From Duganella sp. CF402 (GTDB lineage Bacteria > Pseudomonadota > Gammaproteobacteria > Burkholderiales > Burkholderiaceae_D): a stretch of 64,000 nt of DNA. Shown piece by piece: positions 34,464-42,251 of this stretch; the first letter of the stretch is position 1; the number at the start of each line of letters is the position of its first letter. Location of the stretch: the NCBI RefSeq assembly GCF_900109645.1, contig NZ_FOBG01000001.1, positions 3,020,262-3,084,261 on the forward strand, written 5' to 3'. The notes beneath the pieces were generated by a model that saw only the letters and a program-made list of their open reading frames with translations, had not been told where the DNA came from and did no database searches. The position numbers and the translations under genes are program-made.

Positions 34464-35699
34464 CTAAGCCGCCTTCTGCACCGGCGCCGTTTTAACGACG
34501 GCGCCGCGTACCTGCCCTACCCACAACACCGTCAACACCGCCATGCCGGCGGCGATCCAGCCATTCATGCCGTAGCCGGCGATATGGCCGGAGGCTTCCG
34601 TATGCAAGGTCAAGCCGCCCAGCAAGGCGCCCAGCCCGGTGCCCACTTGCTGGATGGCGGCGTTCGCGCTGAGGAAAGCGCCGCGCCGGGTCGGATCCGG
34701 CACCGTGGTCATCAGCGCCTGCATCGGGATATTGCGCCCCGAGGCCAGCACCATGAAGAACGGGAAGAACAACACCACCCCCACCAGTGGCAGCACCGGG
34801 ATATGGGTGATGAACAGCACCGGCAGGATGAACAGCAGTGAGACGGCGCGGTACACCTTCTGCGCGCCATAACGGTCGGACCACTTGCCGATCCGGCGCG
34901 CGGTGAAGAAAGTCGCCAGCCCGCCGGCCAGATACACGTAGGTGATCTCCGCCGGCTTCAAGCCGACGTTGCTGACCAATACGGGAGAGATGAACGGAAT
35001 CACCATCATGCCCGTCATCATATTCACCACGGAAAGCAGGAACGCCTTGAGGTGCATCGGCTCCTTGTACAGCGCGATCAGGTTGGGCAGCATCGCCGAC
35101 AGCGGCGCGCGGTTGGCCAGATGTCCATCCAGCGGCGGCAGCACGCGCGCGGCCAGCAGCAGGATCGGCAGCGAGCAAACCACCAGGATGTAGAACGGCG
35201 AGGCCCAGCCATAGTGCGCGGCCAGCATCACGCCGGTCGGCACGCCGGCCACCGAGGCCAGGCTGAACGAGGTCATCACCACACCGGTGGCGGCGCCGCG
35301 CCGATGCGCCGGGATCAGGTCGCCGATGATGGCCATGACGATGGCGCCGAGAATGCCGCCGGACAGACCGGCAAAGGCGCGCGACAGCACCAGCACGTGG
35401 AAGTTGGGGGCGGCGGCGCACGCCAGGTTGGATAAGGTGAACAGCGCGAACACCGTCAGCAGCAGCTTGCGGCGGTCGAAGCGGTCGATGTACATGGCGG
35501 CGGCCAGCCCGGAAATGCCGGCGCACCAGGCGTAGGCCGACACTGCGCCCGAAACGGCGGCCGGTTCGATCTGGAAGGCCTGCATCAGTTGCGGCGCCAG
35601 CGGCATCATCACCATAAAGTCCATGATGACGGTGAACTGGGTCAGCGCCAGCAGCCACAGCACAAGGCGCTCGCGCGCCGGGGTCAGTTCGCTACTCAT
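34464..35699 (-). CDS. MFS transporter, drug-efflux type
   Basis: A 411-residue 12-helix major-facilitator protein. It begins TPARERLVLWLLALTQFTVIMDFMVMMPLAPQL and carries MYIDRFDRRKLLL in the 2-3 loop and GVVMTSFSLASVAGVPTG in helix 5, an antiporter-type motif. Its start overlaps the PadR regulator stop by four bases (ATGA), so the two are co-transcribed and translationally coupled. Export of a toxic compound sensed by the PadR protein is the usual meaning of this pair. The substrate is unknown. Confidence 0.85.
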   Translation of the reverse strand: MSSELTPARERLVLWLLALTQFTVIMDFMVMMPLAPQLMQAFQIEPAAVSGAVSAYAWCAGISGLAAAMYIDRFDRRKLLLTVFALFTLSNLACAAAPNFHVLVLSRAFAGLSGGILGAIVMAIIGDLIPAHRRGAATGVVMTSFSLASVAGVPTGVMLAAHYGWASPFYILVVCSLPILLLAARVLPPLDGHLANRAPLSAMLPNLIALYKEPMHLKAFLLSVVNMMTGMMVIPFISPVLVSNVGLKPAEITYVYLAGGLATFFTARRIGKWSDRYGAQKVYRAVSLLFILPVLFITHIPVLPLVGVVLFFPFFMVLASGRNIPMQALMTTVPDPTRRGAFLSANAAIQQVGTGLGALLGGLTLHTEASGHIAGYGMNGWIAAGMAVLTVLWVGQVRGAVVKTAPVQKAA

Positions 35700-36145
35700 A
35701 AGGCGTTGATATCGGCTACCGCCTGGCGCAGGATGGCGCGGATTTGCTCGATTTTTTCAGGATTGTGATTGGACGCGCGGGCCTGCTCGATGGCCGCGTG
35801 TTTCAGCTCGTGCATGGCGTTGCGCAGGCCTTCGCGGTGCTCGTCGGGATCCGCCAGGCGGGCCAGGATGGCGTCCACGAACTGGCGGTTCTCGGCCAGG
35901 AAAGCCTCGCCTTCGGGGGTGATGGTGTGCAGTTTCTTGTTGCCGTCGGCCGAGGCCAGCACGTGGCCCATGTCCAGCAGCAGGGACAGCAGCGGATAGA
36001 TGGCGCCGGGGCTCGGCGTGTAGCCGCCGCCCGAGCGCTGTTCCAGCTCCTTGATAATTTCGTAACCGTGACGCGGTTTCTCCGCAATCAGTTGCAACAC
36101 GACATAGCGCATGGCGCCAGCGTCGAACATTTTAGGTCCACGCAT
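35696..36145 (-). CDS. PadR family transcriptional repressor
   Basis: A 149-residue PadR regulator. The winged helix is seen in AMRYVVLQLIAEKPRHGYEIIKELE and YTPSPGAIYPLLSLLLDMGHV, and the C-terminal half is the helical dimerisation part. AAAGGAG lies six bases before the ATG. A 10-bp-arm palindrome directly upstream (36157-36187) suits autorepression of this gene and the coupled MFS gene. The divergent gene is a siderophore receptor, which also has its own Fur box. PadR proteins respond to phenolics, drugs or metals; the signal here is unknown. Confidence 0.9.
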   Translation of the reverse strand: MRGPKMFDAGAMRYVVLQLIAEKPRHGYEIIKELEQRSGGGYTPSPGAIYPLLSLLLDMGHVLASADGNKKLHTITPEGEAFLAENRQFVDAILARLADPDEHREGLRNAMHELKHAAIEQARASNHNPEKIEQIRAILRQAVADINAL

Positions 36146-36156
36146 GATGAGCTCCT

Positions 36157-36187
36157 TTAAGATATAACTTATTACGATATATCTTAA
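36157..36187. promoter_or_regulatory. Palindromic operator of the padR-MFS pair
   Basis: TTAAGATATA (36157-36166) and TATATCTTAA (36178-36187) are perfect 10-bp inverted arms around 11 bases, immediately upstream of the PadR ribosome-binding site. The position and symmetry fit binding by the PadR dimer. Confidence 0.65.
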
Positions 36188-36214
36188 CCCATTTTACCGC
36201 GCATCACAACATTA

Positions 36215-36249
36215 AATGAGATTGATTATCATTTACAAATATTTACTAT
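36215..36249 (+). promoter_or_regulatory. Fur box and promoter of the siderophore receptor
   Basis: AATGAGATTGATTATCATT (36215-36233) is a good Fur-box-like palindrome with outer arms AATGA/TCATT. It overlaps TTGATT (36222-36227), which with TACTAT (36244-36249) 16 bases later forms a promoter. Iron-dependent repression of the receptor is the expected result. Confidence 0.75.
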
Positions 36250-36290
36250 CTCATTACAATGCTTTTTTTGCATGTAAACGAGGATAGAAA

Positions 36291-38408
36291 ATGCAGTTGA
36301 AAAGTTTGGCAGTATTGTTAGCGCTGGCGCCGGTGGTGCACGCGGAGGAAGACCAGCAGCTGCAAGTCATCAAAGTGATCGGCGCACGCGACGATGGCAG
36401 CAACTACGTGACGCGCAGCTCGGGCGGCGCCACCAAGACCGATATGGACCTGAAAGACGTACCGCAAACCGTCAACGTCATCCCTGCCGCCGTCATCAAG
36501 GACTTGCACGCCACCTCGCTGCAGGATGCGCTGAAGACCGTGCCGGGCGTCGGTCTGTCCACCGGCGACGGCCAGCGCGATCAGGTATTCATCCGTGGCT
36601 TCACCGCCATCGGCGACCAGTTCGTCGACGGCTTCCGCGACGACGCGCTGTATTTCCGCGACCTGTCCAACATCGAACGGCTGGAAGTGGTCAAGGGCCC
36701 GGCGGCCGTGCTGTACGGCCGAGGCTCGTCGGGCGGCCTGGTCAACCGGGTGACCAAGCAACCGGGCACCGACGTCAATGACATCGCGCTGAGCCTGAGC
36801 GACCACGCCGGCCGCCGTGGCGAAATCGACTTCGGCCGCGCTGGCGACACCGCCTCCTGGCGCCTCACCGGCGCGCGCGAAAAGGCCGACAGCTTCCGCG
36901 CGCAGCAATTCCTCGACCGCACTGCCCTCGCCCCGTCGCTGGCGCTGCGCCTTGCCGCCGATACCAAATTGCTGCTGCAAGCCGACTACCTGGAGGACCG
37001 CCGCCTGACCGACTTCGGCATCCCTTCGTACAACGGCCGCCCGGTCAACGTCGATCCGGCCACGTACTTCGGCGCTGCCAACGCGCGCCAGGCCGACTAC
37101 AGCCAGTCGCGTGTCGTCTCCGGCGCCGCCACGCTGACGCACAAGCTCGACCCCAGCCTGTCGCTGCGCAACGGCCTGCGCTACTACGACTACTCGCTGG
37201 ACCGCAACAACACCAACATCTCCGGCAACATCAACGAAGTGGCGGCCACCATGTCGCTGGGCCACTCCAAACTGGCGCGCAAGGAACACGGCTGGTTCAA
37301 CCAAACTGAGCTGACGCAGAAACTGGCCACCGGTGGCATCCAGCACGAGCTGCTGTACGGCGTGGAATTTGGCCAACAACGCAAGGACGCGGCCTCCAAT
37401 GCCGCTGTAGTGGTAGCAACCGGAGTATCGATCTTCAGCCCGGTGTTGCCGCAAGTTGATCCCGCCAGGCTGGGCGCGCGCACCGACACCTTCGGCACCT
37501 ATAAAACCTCGGCCGCCTACGTGCAGGACGCGCTGGTGTTCAGCGATGAATGGAAGGCGCTGGCCGGCGTGCGCTACGACGGCTTCAAGCAAGAGTCGCG
37601 CATCGTCAACGCGGCTGGCGTGGCCACCAGCCTGGGCCGCACCGACAACAACTGGAGCCCACGCGCCGGCCTGGTGTGGCAGCCGAGCCAGCAGCAATCC
37701 TACTACGCGTCGTGGAGCCGTTCATTCCAGCCGAGCGGCGAGAACTTCGCGCTGGCCGCCAACAACGCCGATCTGGCGCCGGAAATCACCCGCAACGCCG
37801 AAGTCGGCGGCAAATATGACCTGTGGGGAGGCCGCGCCAATGCGACCGTGTCGCTGTACCGCCTTGAACGCGCCAACATCAAGGTGACCGATCCGCTGAC
37901 CAACCGTATCGTCCCGATCGGCAAGCAGCGCTCGGACGGTCTGGAGCTGACCTTCAGCGCCGACCTCGGCAACGCATGGAAGGTGCTGGCCGGCTACGCC
38001 TACACCGACGCCACCGTGATCGACTCGGTGGCCGTCGACACCAGCGTCAACCAAGCGGGCAAAACCGTGGCGGCGCAGATTCCAGTGCTGGGCAAGCACG
38101 CCACGCTGACTGCGCGCAATAGCGGCAACCTGTGGCTGACCAGGGAACTGGGATATGGTTTCAAAGTGGGTGGCGGGATCAATGCGGTTGGGAGCCGCTT
38201 TGCCAACACCGGCAACACGGTTACGCTGCCAGGCTATGTAACGGCGGATGCGTTGCTGGCGTACCAGCAGGCCAAATACGAAGTGCAACTCAACCTGAAC
38301 AACATCGGCGACCAGCACTACATCGTCTCCGGTCACGGCTCCAGCCCTAACCTGAGCCTGCCGGGTGCACCGCGCAGCATCGCCCTGACGCTGCGCTACA
38401 AGCTGTAA
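36291..38408 (+). CDS. TonB-dependent siderophore receptor
   Basis: A 705-residue outer-membrane receptor of the FhuE/Fiu-like class. The signal peptide is MQLKSLAVLLALAPVVHA. The plug (about 25-160) has KDVPQTVNVIPAAVIKD, ALKTVPGVGLSTGDG, VFIRGF, DALYFRDLSNIERLEVVKGP and AAVLYGRGSSGGLVNRVTK. The barrel ends RSIALTLRYKL. GAGG lies seven bases before the ATG. It is preceded by a Fur box, so ferric siderophore (xenosiderophore) uptake is the likely role. No siderophore synthesis genes are nearby. Its stop abuts the convergent glucokinase gene. Confidence 0.93.
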   Translation: MQLKSLAVLLALAPVVHAEEDQQLQVIKVIGARDDGSNYVTRSSGGATKTDMDLKDVPQTVNVIPAAVIKDLHATSLQDALKTVPGVGLSTGDGQRDQVFIRGFTAIGDQFVDGFRDDALYFRDLSNIERLEVVKGPAAVLYGRGSSGGLVNRVTKQPGTDVNDIALSLSDHAGRRGEIDFGRAGDTASWRLTGAREKADSFRAQQFLDRTALAPSLALRLAADTKLLLQADYLEDRRLTDFGIPSYNGRPVNVDPATYFGAANARQADYSQSRVVSGAATLTHKLDPSLSLRNGLRYYDYSLDRNNTNISGNINEVAATMSLGHSKLARKEHGWFNQTELTQKLATGGIQHELLYGVEFGQQRKDAASNAAVVVATGVSIFSPVLPQVDPARLGARTDTFGTYKTSAAYVQDALVFSDEWKALAGVRYDGFKQESRIVNAAGVATSLGRTDNNWSPRAGLVWQPSQQQSYYASWSRSFQPSGENFALAANNADLAPEITRNAEVGGKYDLWGGRANATVSLYRLERANIKVTDPLTNRIVPIGKQRSDGLELTFSADLGNAWKVLAGYAYTDATVIDSVAVDTSVNQAGKTVAAQIPVLGKHATLTARNSGNLWLTRELGYGFKVGGGINAVGSRFANTGNTVTLPGYVTADALLAYQQAKYEVQLNLNNIGDQHYIVSGHGSSPNLSLPGAPRSIALTLRYKL

Positions 38409-40280
38409 TCAGCCGTCCAGGTGGGAGATCAGCAGGCGGCGATTTTCAGCCGAATCGCCGGTCTTGTGTTCGACCACCAGGCGCGAATTCTGCGCGTCCA
38501 GCGAGATACCCACCGACAGGATGTCGATCAGCAGCAGCTGCAGGATGCGCGAGATCATCGACAGGAAGGTGGTGCTGTCCTCGGTGTGGTCCACCGTCAG
38601 GCACACGCTGGCCTTCTTCGCCAGCGGTGAATTGCTCGAGGTGATGGCGATAACGTCCGCCCCCGCCGCACGCGCCGCGTCCACTGCCGCCAGCAGGTCC
38701 GGCAGCTTGCCCGAGTTGGAGATCGCAATCACCACGTCGCCCGGTTTCAGCAGCTCGGCGGCCAGCGTCAGCAAGTGCGAGTCGCCGTAGGCGGCGGTCG
38801 GAATGCGGAAGCGGAAGAATTTGTGCTGGCCATCCAGCGCCACCACGCGCGAATTTCCCATCGCGTAAAACTCGACGCGCTTGGCCTTGGCCACCAGTGC
38901 GATGGCCTTGTCCAGCGAACGCACGTCCAGCTGGTCGCGGAATTTCAAAATCGCGGAAACCGTATTATCGATTACCTTGGCGCTCAGGTCGTGCGTGCTG
39001 TCGCTGACGCGCACCTGGCTGTGGCGCACAGGGATGGCGCCGGTCAGGCTCGACGCAAACTTCAGCTTGAAGTCCGCCAAGCCGAGGAAGCCGAGCGAGC
39101 GGCAGAAGCGGATCACGGTCGGCTGGCTCACTTCCGCCAGACGCGCGATATCGGCAATCGGCTCGTTCAGCACAAGGCGCGGCTGTTCCAGCACCAGCTG
39201 CGCGACGCGCTGCTCGGCCGGGGTCAGCTCGTGCTGCAGATGCTGCACGCGCTCCATCAAGGTGTTGGCGCCGCTGCGGCCGCGCAGGTGTTCGGACAAA
39301 ATCGTCGCCACGCCGTAGAACGCCGGGTTCGGCGTGGTGATGACATAGGTTGGAATCTCGGCCAGGTAGCTGGTGAAACGGCCCTTGGCTTCAAAGCGCG
39401 CACGGAACGGCGAGGTAGTGAACCACTCGCCCAGGCGCGGCACAATGCCGCCCCCGATGAACATGCCGCCGAATGCGCCCAGCGTCACGGCCAGGTTAGC
39501 GGTGGCGCCGCCCAGCATGGCGCAGAAGCATTCCAGCACTTCGAGGCACAGCGGGTCTTTGTCGGTCAGCGCGCCGGAGATGATTTCTTGCGAGGTCAGG
39601 TCACGCACCTGGCGGCCATTGCGCTTGGCGATGGCGCGGTAGATGATTTCCATGCCGGGACCGGAGATCAGGCGTTCGGTCGAGACGTGCGACCAGGTCT
39701 GCCATGCGTATTGCAGGATGGCGTATTCGCGCTCGTCGGCCGGGGCGAAGTTGGTGTGACCGCCCTCGGAACCGAGGGTGACGAAACCGTCGACGGTCGG
39801 GATCACGCCCGATACGCCAAGACCGGTGCCCGGTCCCAGCACGCCGATCACGGAATTCGAGGCCGGCTTGCCGCCGCCCACCTGCATCAGGTCCGCCGGC
39901 TTGAGGCCCGGCAGCGACATCGCCAGCGCGGTAAAGTCATTCACCACCAGCAGCGTGTGCAGGCCCAGGGCGCGGCGCACTTCGTCGGTGGAGAATTCCC
40001 AATCGCGGTTGGTCATGCGGATGTAGTCGCCGCTGACCGGATTGGCCACCGCCAGCGCGGCGTGATTCAGGTTCACGCCGGTGTGGTCGGCCAGGTAGGA
40101 CCGCAGCATGGCCACAATGTCAGGATAATCGTCGCATTTCAGGACGCGCACCGCGCGGAACTCGCCCGGCGCGGTCTGCAGGGCGAAGCGGGCATGGGTA
40201 GCACCAATGTCGGCCAGCAGGCGCGGGCCGTCCGCAAAGGCGGTGCGATTGAGTTTTTGATCCACTTCTGCTTGTTTCAT
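38409..40280 (-). CDS. glk: Bifunctional glucokinase / RpiR family regulator
   Basis: A 623-residue fusion known from Burkholderiales. Residues about 1-345 are a glucokinase: RLLADIGATHARFAL, VVNDFTALAMSLPG, VLGPGTGLGVSG, LGSEGGHTNFAP and GGMFIGGGIVPRLG. Residues about 350-425 are an RpiR HTH (LTPAEQRVAQLVLEQP, EVSQPTVIRFCRSLGF). Residues about 455-600 are a SIS sugar-phosphate domain (VEFYAMGNSRVVALD, DVVIAISNSGKLPDLL). The enzyme would phosphorylate glucose released by the neighbouring maltodextrin enzymes, while the SIS-HTH part would sense sugar phosphate and regulate genes. The start at MKQAEV is chosen over an earlier ATG; neither has a strong ribosome-binding site. Confidence 0.93.
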   Translation of the reverse strand: MKQAEVDQKLNRTAFADGPRLLADIGATHARFALQTAPGEFRAVRVLKCDDYPDIVAMLRSYLADHTGVNLNHAALAVANPVSGDYIRMTNRDWEFSTDEVRRALGLHTLLVVNDFTALAMSLPGLKPADLMQVGGGKPASNSVIGVLGPGTGLGVSGVIPTVDGFVTLGSEGGHTNFAPADEREYAILQYAWQTWSHVSTERLISGPGMEIIYRAIAKRNGRQVRDLTSQEIISGALTDKDPLCLEVLECFCAMLGGATANLAVTLGAFGGMFIGGGIVPRLGEWFTTSPFRARFEAKGRFTSYLAEIPTYVITTPNPAFYGVATILSEHLRGRSGANTLMERVQHLQHELTPAEQRVAQLVLEQPRLVLNEPIADIARLAEVSQPTVIRFCRSLGFLGLADFKLKFASSLTGAIPVRHSQVRVSDSTHDLSAKVIDNTVSAILKFRDQLDVRSLDKAIALVAKAKRVEFYAMGNSRVVALDGQHKFFRFRIPTAAYGDSHLLTLAAELLKPGDVVIAISNSGKLPDLLAAVDAARAAGADVIAITSSNSPLAKKASVCLTVDHTEDSTTFLSMISRILQLLLIDILSVGISLDAQNSRLVVEHKTGDSAENRRLLISHLDG

Positions 40281-40339
40281 CGTCGGTTCAGTCAAAACAG
40301 TTGGCGGAAGCATACCTGAAATGTTGAGTTCCCACTACG

Positions 40340-40418
40340 GTCATTCCGGCGTAGGCCGGAATCCATACTGAGTCGGCGTCCCCGCAGAAATTGGTTCCCG
40401 GCCTCCGCCGGGACGACG
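40340..40418. repeat. REP-like palindrome pair between glk and GH13
   Basis: GTCATTCCGGCGTAGGCCGGAATCC-type palindrome (40340-40366) and an inverted partner with TTCCCGGCCTCCGCCGGGA (40393-40418) are separated by 26 bases. This is the same head-to-head plan as 7909-7987. The pair lies between the end of the GH13 gene and the start of glk, both on the minus strand. Confidence 0.75.
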
Positions 40419-40420
40419 TG

Positions 40421-42058
40421 CTATTGTCCGTAGCCGAACCACGCGCCGAAGGCCGGCAAAGTCACCTTGCCATCCGCCGCGCTGCCCGGCAGGCCGTAGC
40501 CTTGCAGCGGTTCGGCGCCGGCGCTCTGCGGCAGGTCCACGGTTTGCGCTTCGCCACTCAAGTTGAAGACGGCGAGGATGCTGCGCTCACCGGCCAGGTC
40601 GCGGCGCAGCGCCAGCACCTGATCCTGCGTATCGAAGAAGGCGATCTCGCCGCGCAGCAGCTGCGGGTGCTTGCGGCGCCACGCGATGAAAGCGCGGGTG
40701 AAGGCCAGCGACGATGCCGCATCCTGCTCCTGCACCGAGGCCGCCTTGGCCAGATGGTCCGGCGATACCGGCAGCCACGGTTTGCCGGTGGTAAAGCCAC
40801 CATTGGCTTCATTGGTCCAGGCGATCGGCGTGCGGCAGCCATCGCGGCCCTTGAACTCCGGCCAGAAGGTGATGCCGTACGGGTCTTGCAGCAGCTCGAA
40901 CGGCACGTCGGCTTCGGCAAACGCCAGCTCGTCGCCCTGATACAGGCACGGCGTGCCTTTCAGCGACAGCTGCATCGCCAGCGCCAGCTTGGCGAAAGCC
41001 TGCGGCGCTTCCGCACCACCCCAGCGCGAAGCCACACGCTGAACGTCGTGATTACCGACCGACCACGAAGCCCAGCCGCCCTTCACGCGTGCTTCAAATG
41101 CTTCCACTTGCTTGCGGATGTAGTGCGAGGAGCACTGCGGCACCAGCAGGTTGAAGCTGTAGGCCATTTGCAGCTTGTCGCCGCCGGCGGTGTACTCGGC
41201 CATCACGGCCAGCGAATCGTCCGCACCCACTTCGCCGATCGACACGGCCTTGTATTCATCCAGCAGCGCGCGCAGCTTTTGCAGGAACGGCAGGTTTTCA
41301 GGGCGGGTCTTGTCGTAGATGTGGGCCTGCATGCCGTATGGGTTCACGTCCGACACGGTGGCGGTGTCGCGCACGGTGGCCGGCGGATTGCTGCGCAGCT
41401 CCTTGTCGTGGAAATGGAAGTTGCAGGCGTCCAGACGGATGCCGTCGACCCCGCGCTCCAGCCAGAAACGCAGAGCATCAAGGTGGGCCTGCTGTACTTC
41501 CGGATTGTGGAAGTTGAGCTGCGGCTGGCTGACCAGGAAATTGTGCATGTAGTACTGGCGGCGGCGCGTATCCCACTGCCATGCCGAACCACCGAAGACC
41601 GACATCCAGTTGTTTGGCGGATTGCCGTCCGGCGCCGGGTCGGACCAGACGTACCAGTCGGCTTTAGGATTGTCGCGGCTCGAGCGGCTCTCCTTGAACC
41701 ATGCGTGGTCTTCGGCCGTGTGGGCCATCACCTGGTCGATCATGATCTTGATGCCGAGGCTATGCGCCTTGGCGATCAGCACGTCGAAGTCGGCCAGGGT
41801 GCCAAACAGCGGATCAACGTCGCAGTAGTCGGAAATGTCGTAGCCGAAGTCCTTCATCGGCGATTTGAAGAACGGGGAAATCCAGACGATGTCCACGCCC
41901 AGCGATGCGATATAGTCCAGCTTTGCCGTAATCCCCGGCAAATCGCCCACGCCGTCGCCGTTGCTATCCATGTAGCTGCGCGGGTAAACCTGATAGATGA
42001 TCGCGTCGCGATACCAGTCTGGAGTGTGCGGGGAGACTTGAGTAAGTTGCTTAGTCAT
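40421..42058 (-). CDS. GH13 alpha-glucosidase, cytoplasmic
   Basis: A 545-residue GH13 enzyme of the alpha-glucosidase/oligo-1,6-glucosidase group. The motifs are YRDAIIYQVYPRSYMDSNGDG, DIVWISPFFKSPMKDFGYDI, MIDQVMAHT, GIRLDACNFHFHD (nucleophile Asp), SIGEVGADD (acid/base Glu) and SVGNHDVQR. No signal peptide follows the chosen start MTKQLTQ; an ATG 27 codons upstream would give an implausible extension. It would split maltose or short maltodextrins in the cytoplasm, feeding glucose to the neighbouring glucokinase. It is divergent from the POT transporter. Confidence 0.9.
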   Translation of the reverse strand: MTKQLTQVSPHTPDWYRDAIIYQVYPRSYMDSNGDGVGDLPGITAKLDYIASLGVDIVWISPFFKSPMKDFGYDISDYCDVDPLFGTLADFDVLIAKAHSLGIKIMIDQVMAHTAEDHAWFKESRSSRDNPKADWYVWSDPAPDGNPPNNWMSVFGGSAWQWDTRRRQYYMHNFLVSQPQLNFHNPEVQQAHLDALRFWLERGVDGIRLDACNFHFHDKELRSNPPATVRDTATVSDVNPYGMQAHIYDKTRPENLPFLQKLRALLDEYKAVSIGEVGADDSLAVMAEYTAGGDKLQMAYSFNLLVPQCSSHYIRKQVEAFEARVKGGWASWSVGNHDVQRVASRWGGAEAPQAFAKLALAMQLSLKGTPCLYQGDELAFAEADVPFELLQDPYGITFWPEFKGRDGCRTPIAWTNEANGGFTTGKPWLPVSPDHLAKAASVQEQDAASSLAFTRAFIAWRRKHPQLLRGEIAFFDTQDQVLALRRDLAGERSILAVFNLSGEAQTVDLPQSAGAEPLQGYGLPGSAADGKVTLPAFGAWFGYGQ

Positions 42059-42144
42059 AAGAGAATCCGGGGTTGGCGTGCTGGTGGGATTGGTTTTGTA
42101 GATAATATACATCACGAAAACAGATTTTTCAATCAGCAACAGGC

Positions 42145-42209
42145 TTAACGAAAATCACAAATAATCGTTAAAAAACAAATACTTGAGTGTTTTTACAAGA
42201 ATACTTGAG
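42145..42209. promoter_or_regulatory. Divergent GH13/POT promoter with inverted and direct repeats
   Basis: TTAACGA (42145-42151) and TCGTTAA (42165-42171) form a perfect inverted repeat with 13 bases between. ATACTTGAG occurs twice, at 42179-42187 and 42201-42209, a 22-base period (two helical turns). CAAG-AATA-CTTG (42196-42207) is also symmetric. The elements sit midway between the two divergent starts. Which regulator binds is unknown; the RpiR part of Glk is a candidate. Confidence 0.45.
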
Positions 42210-42251
42210 ATAAAAAATAGTAGTCAAACTACACACCACAGGAGCAATCTA

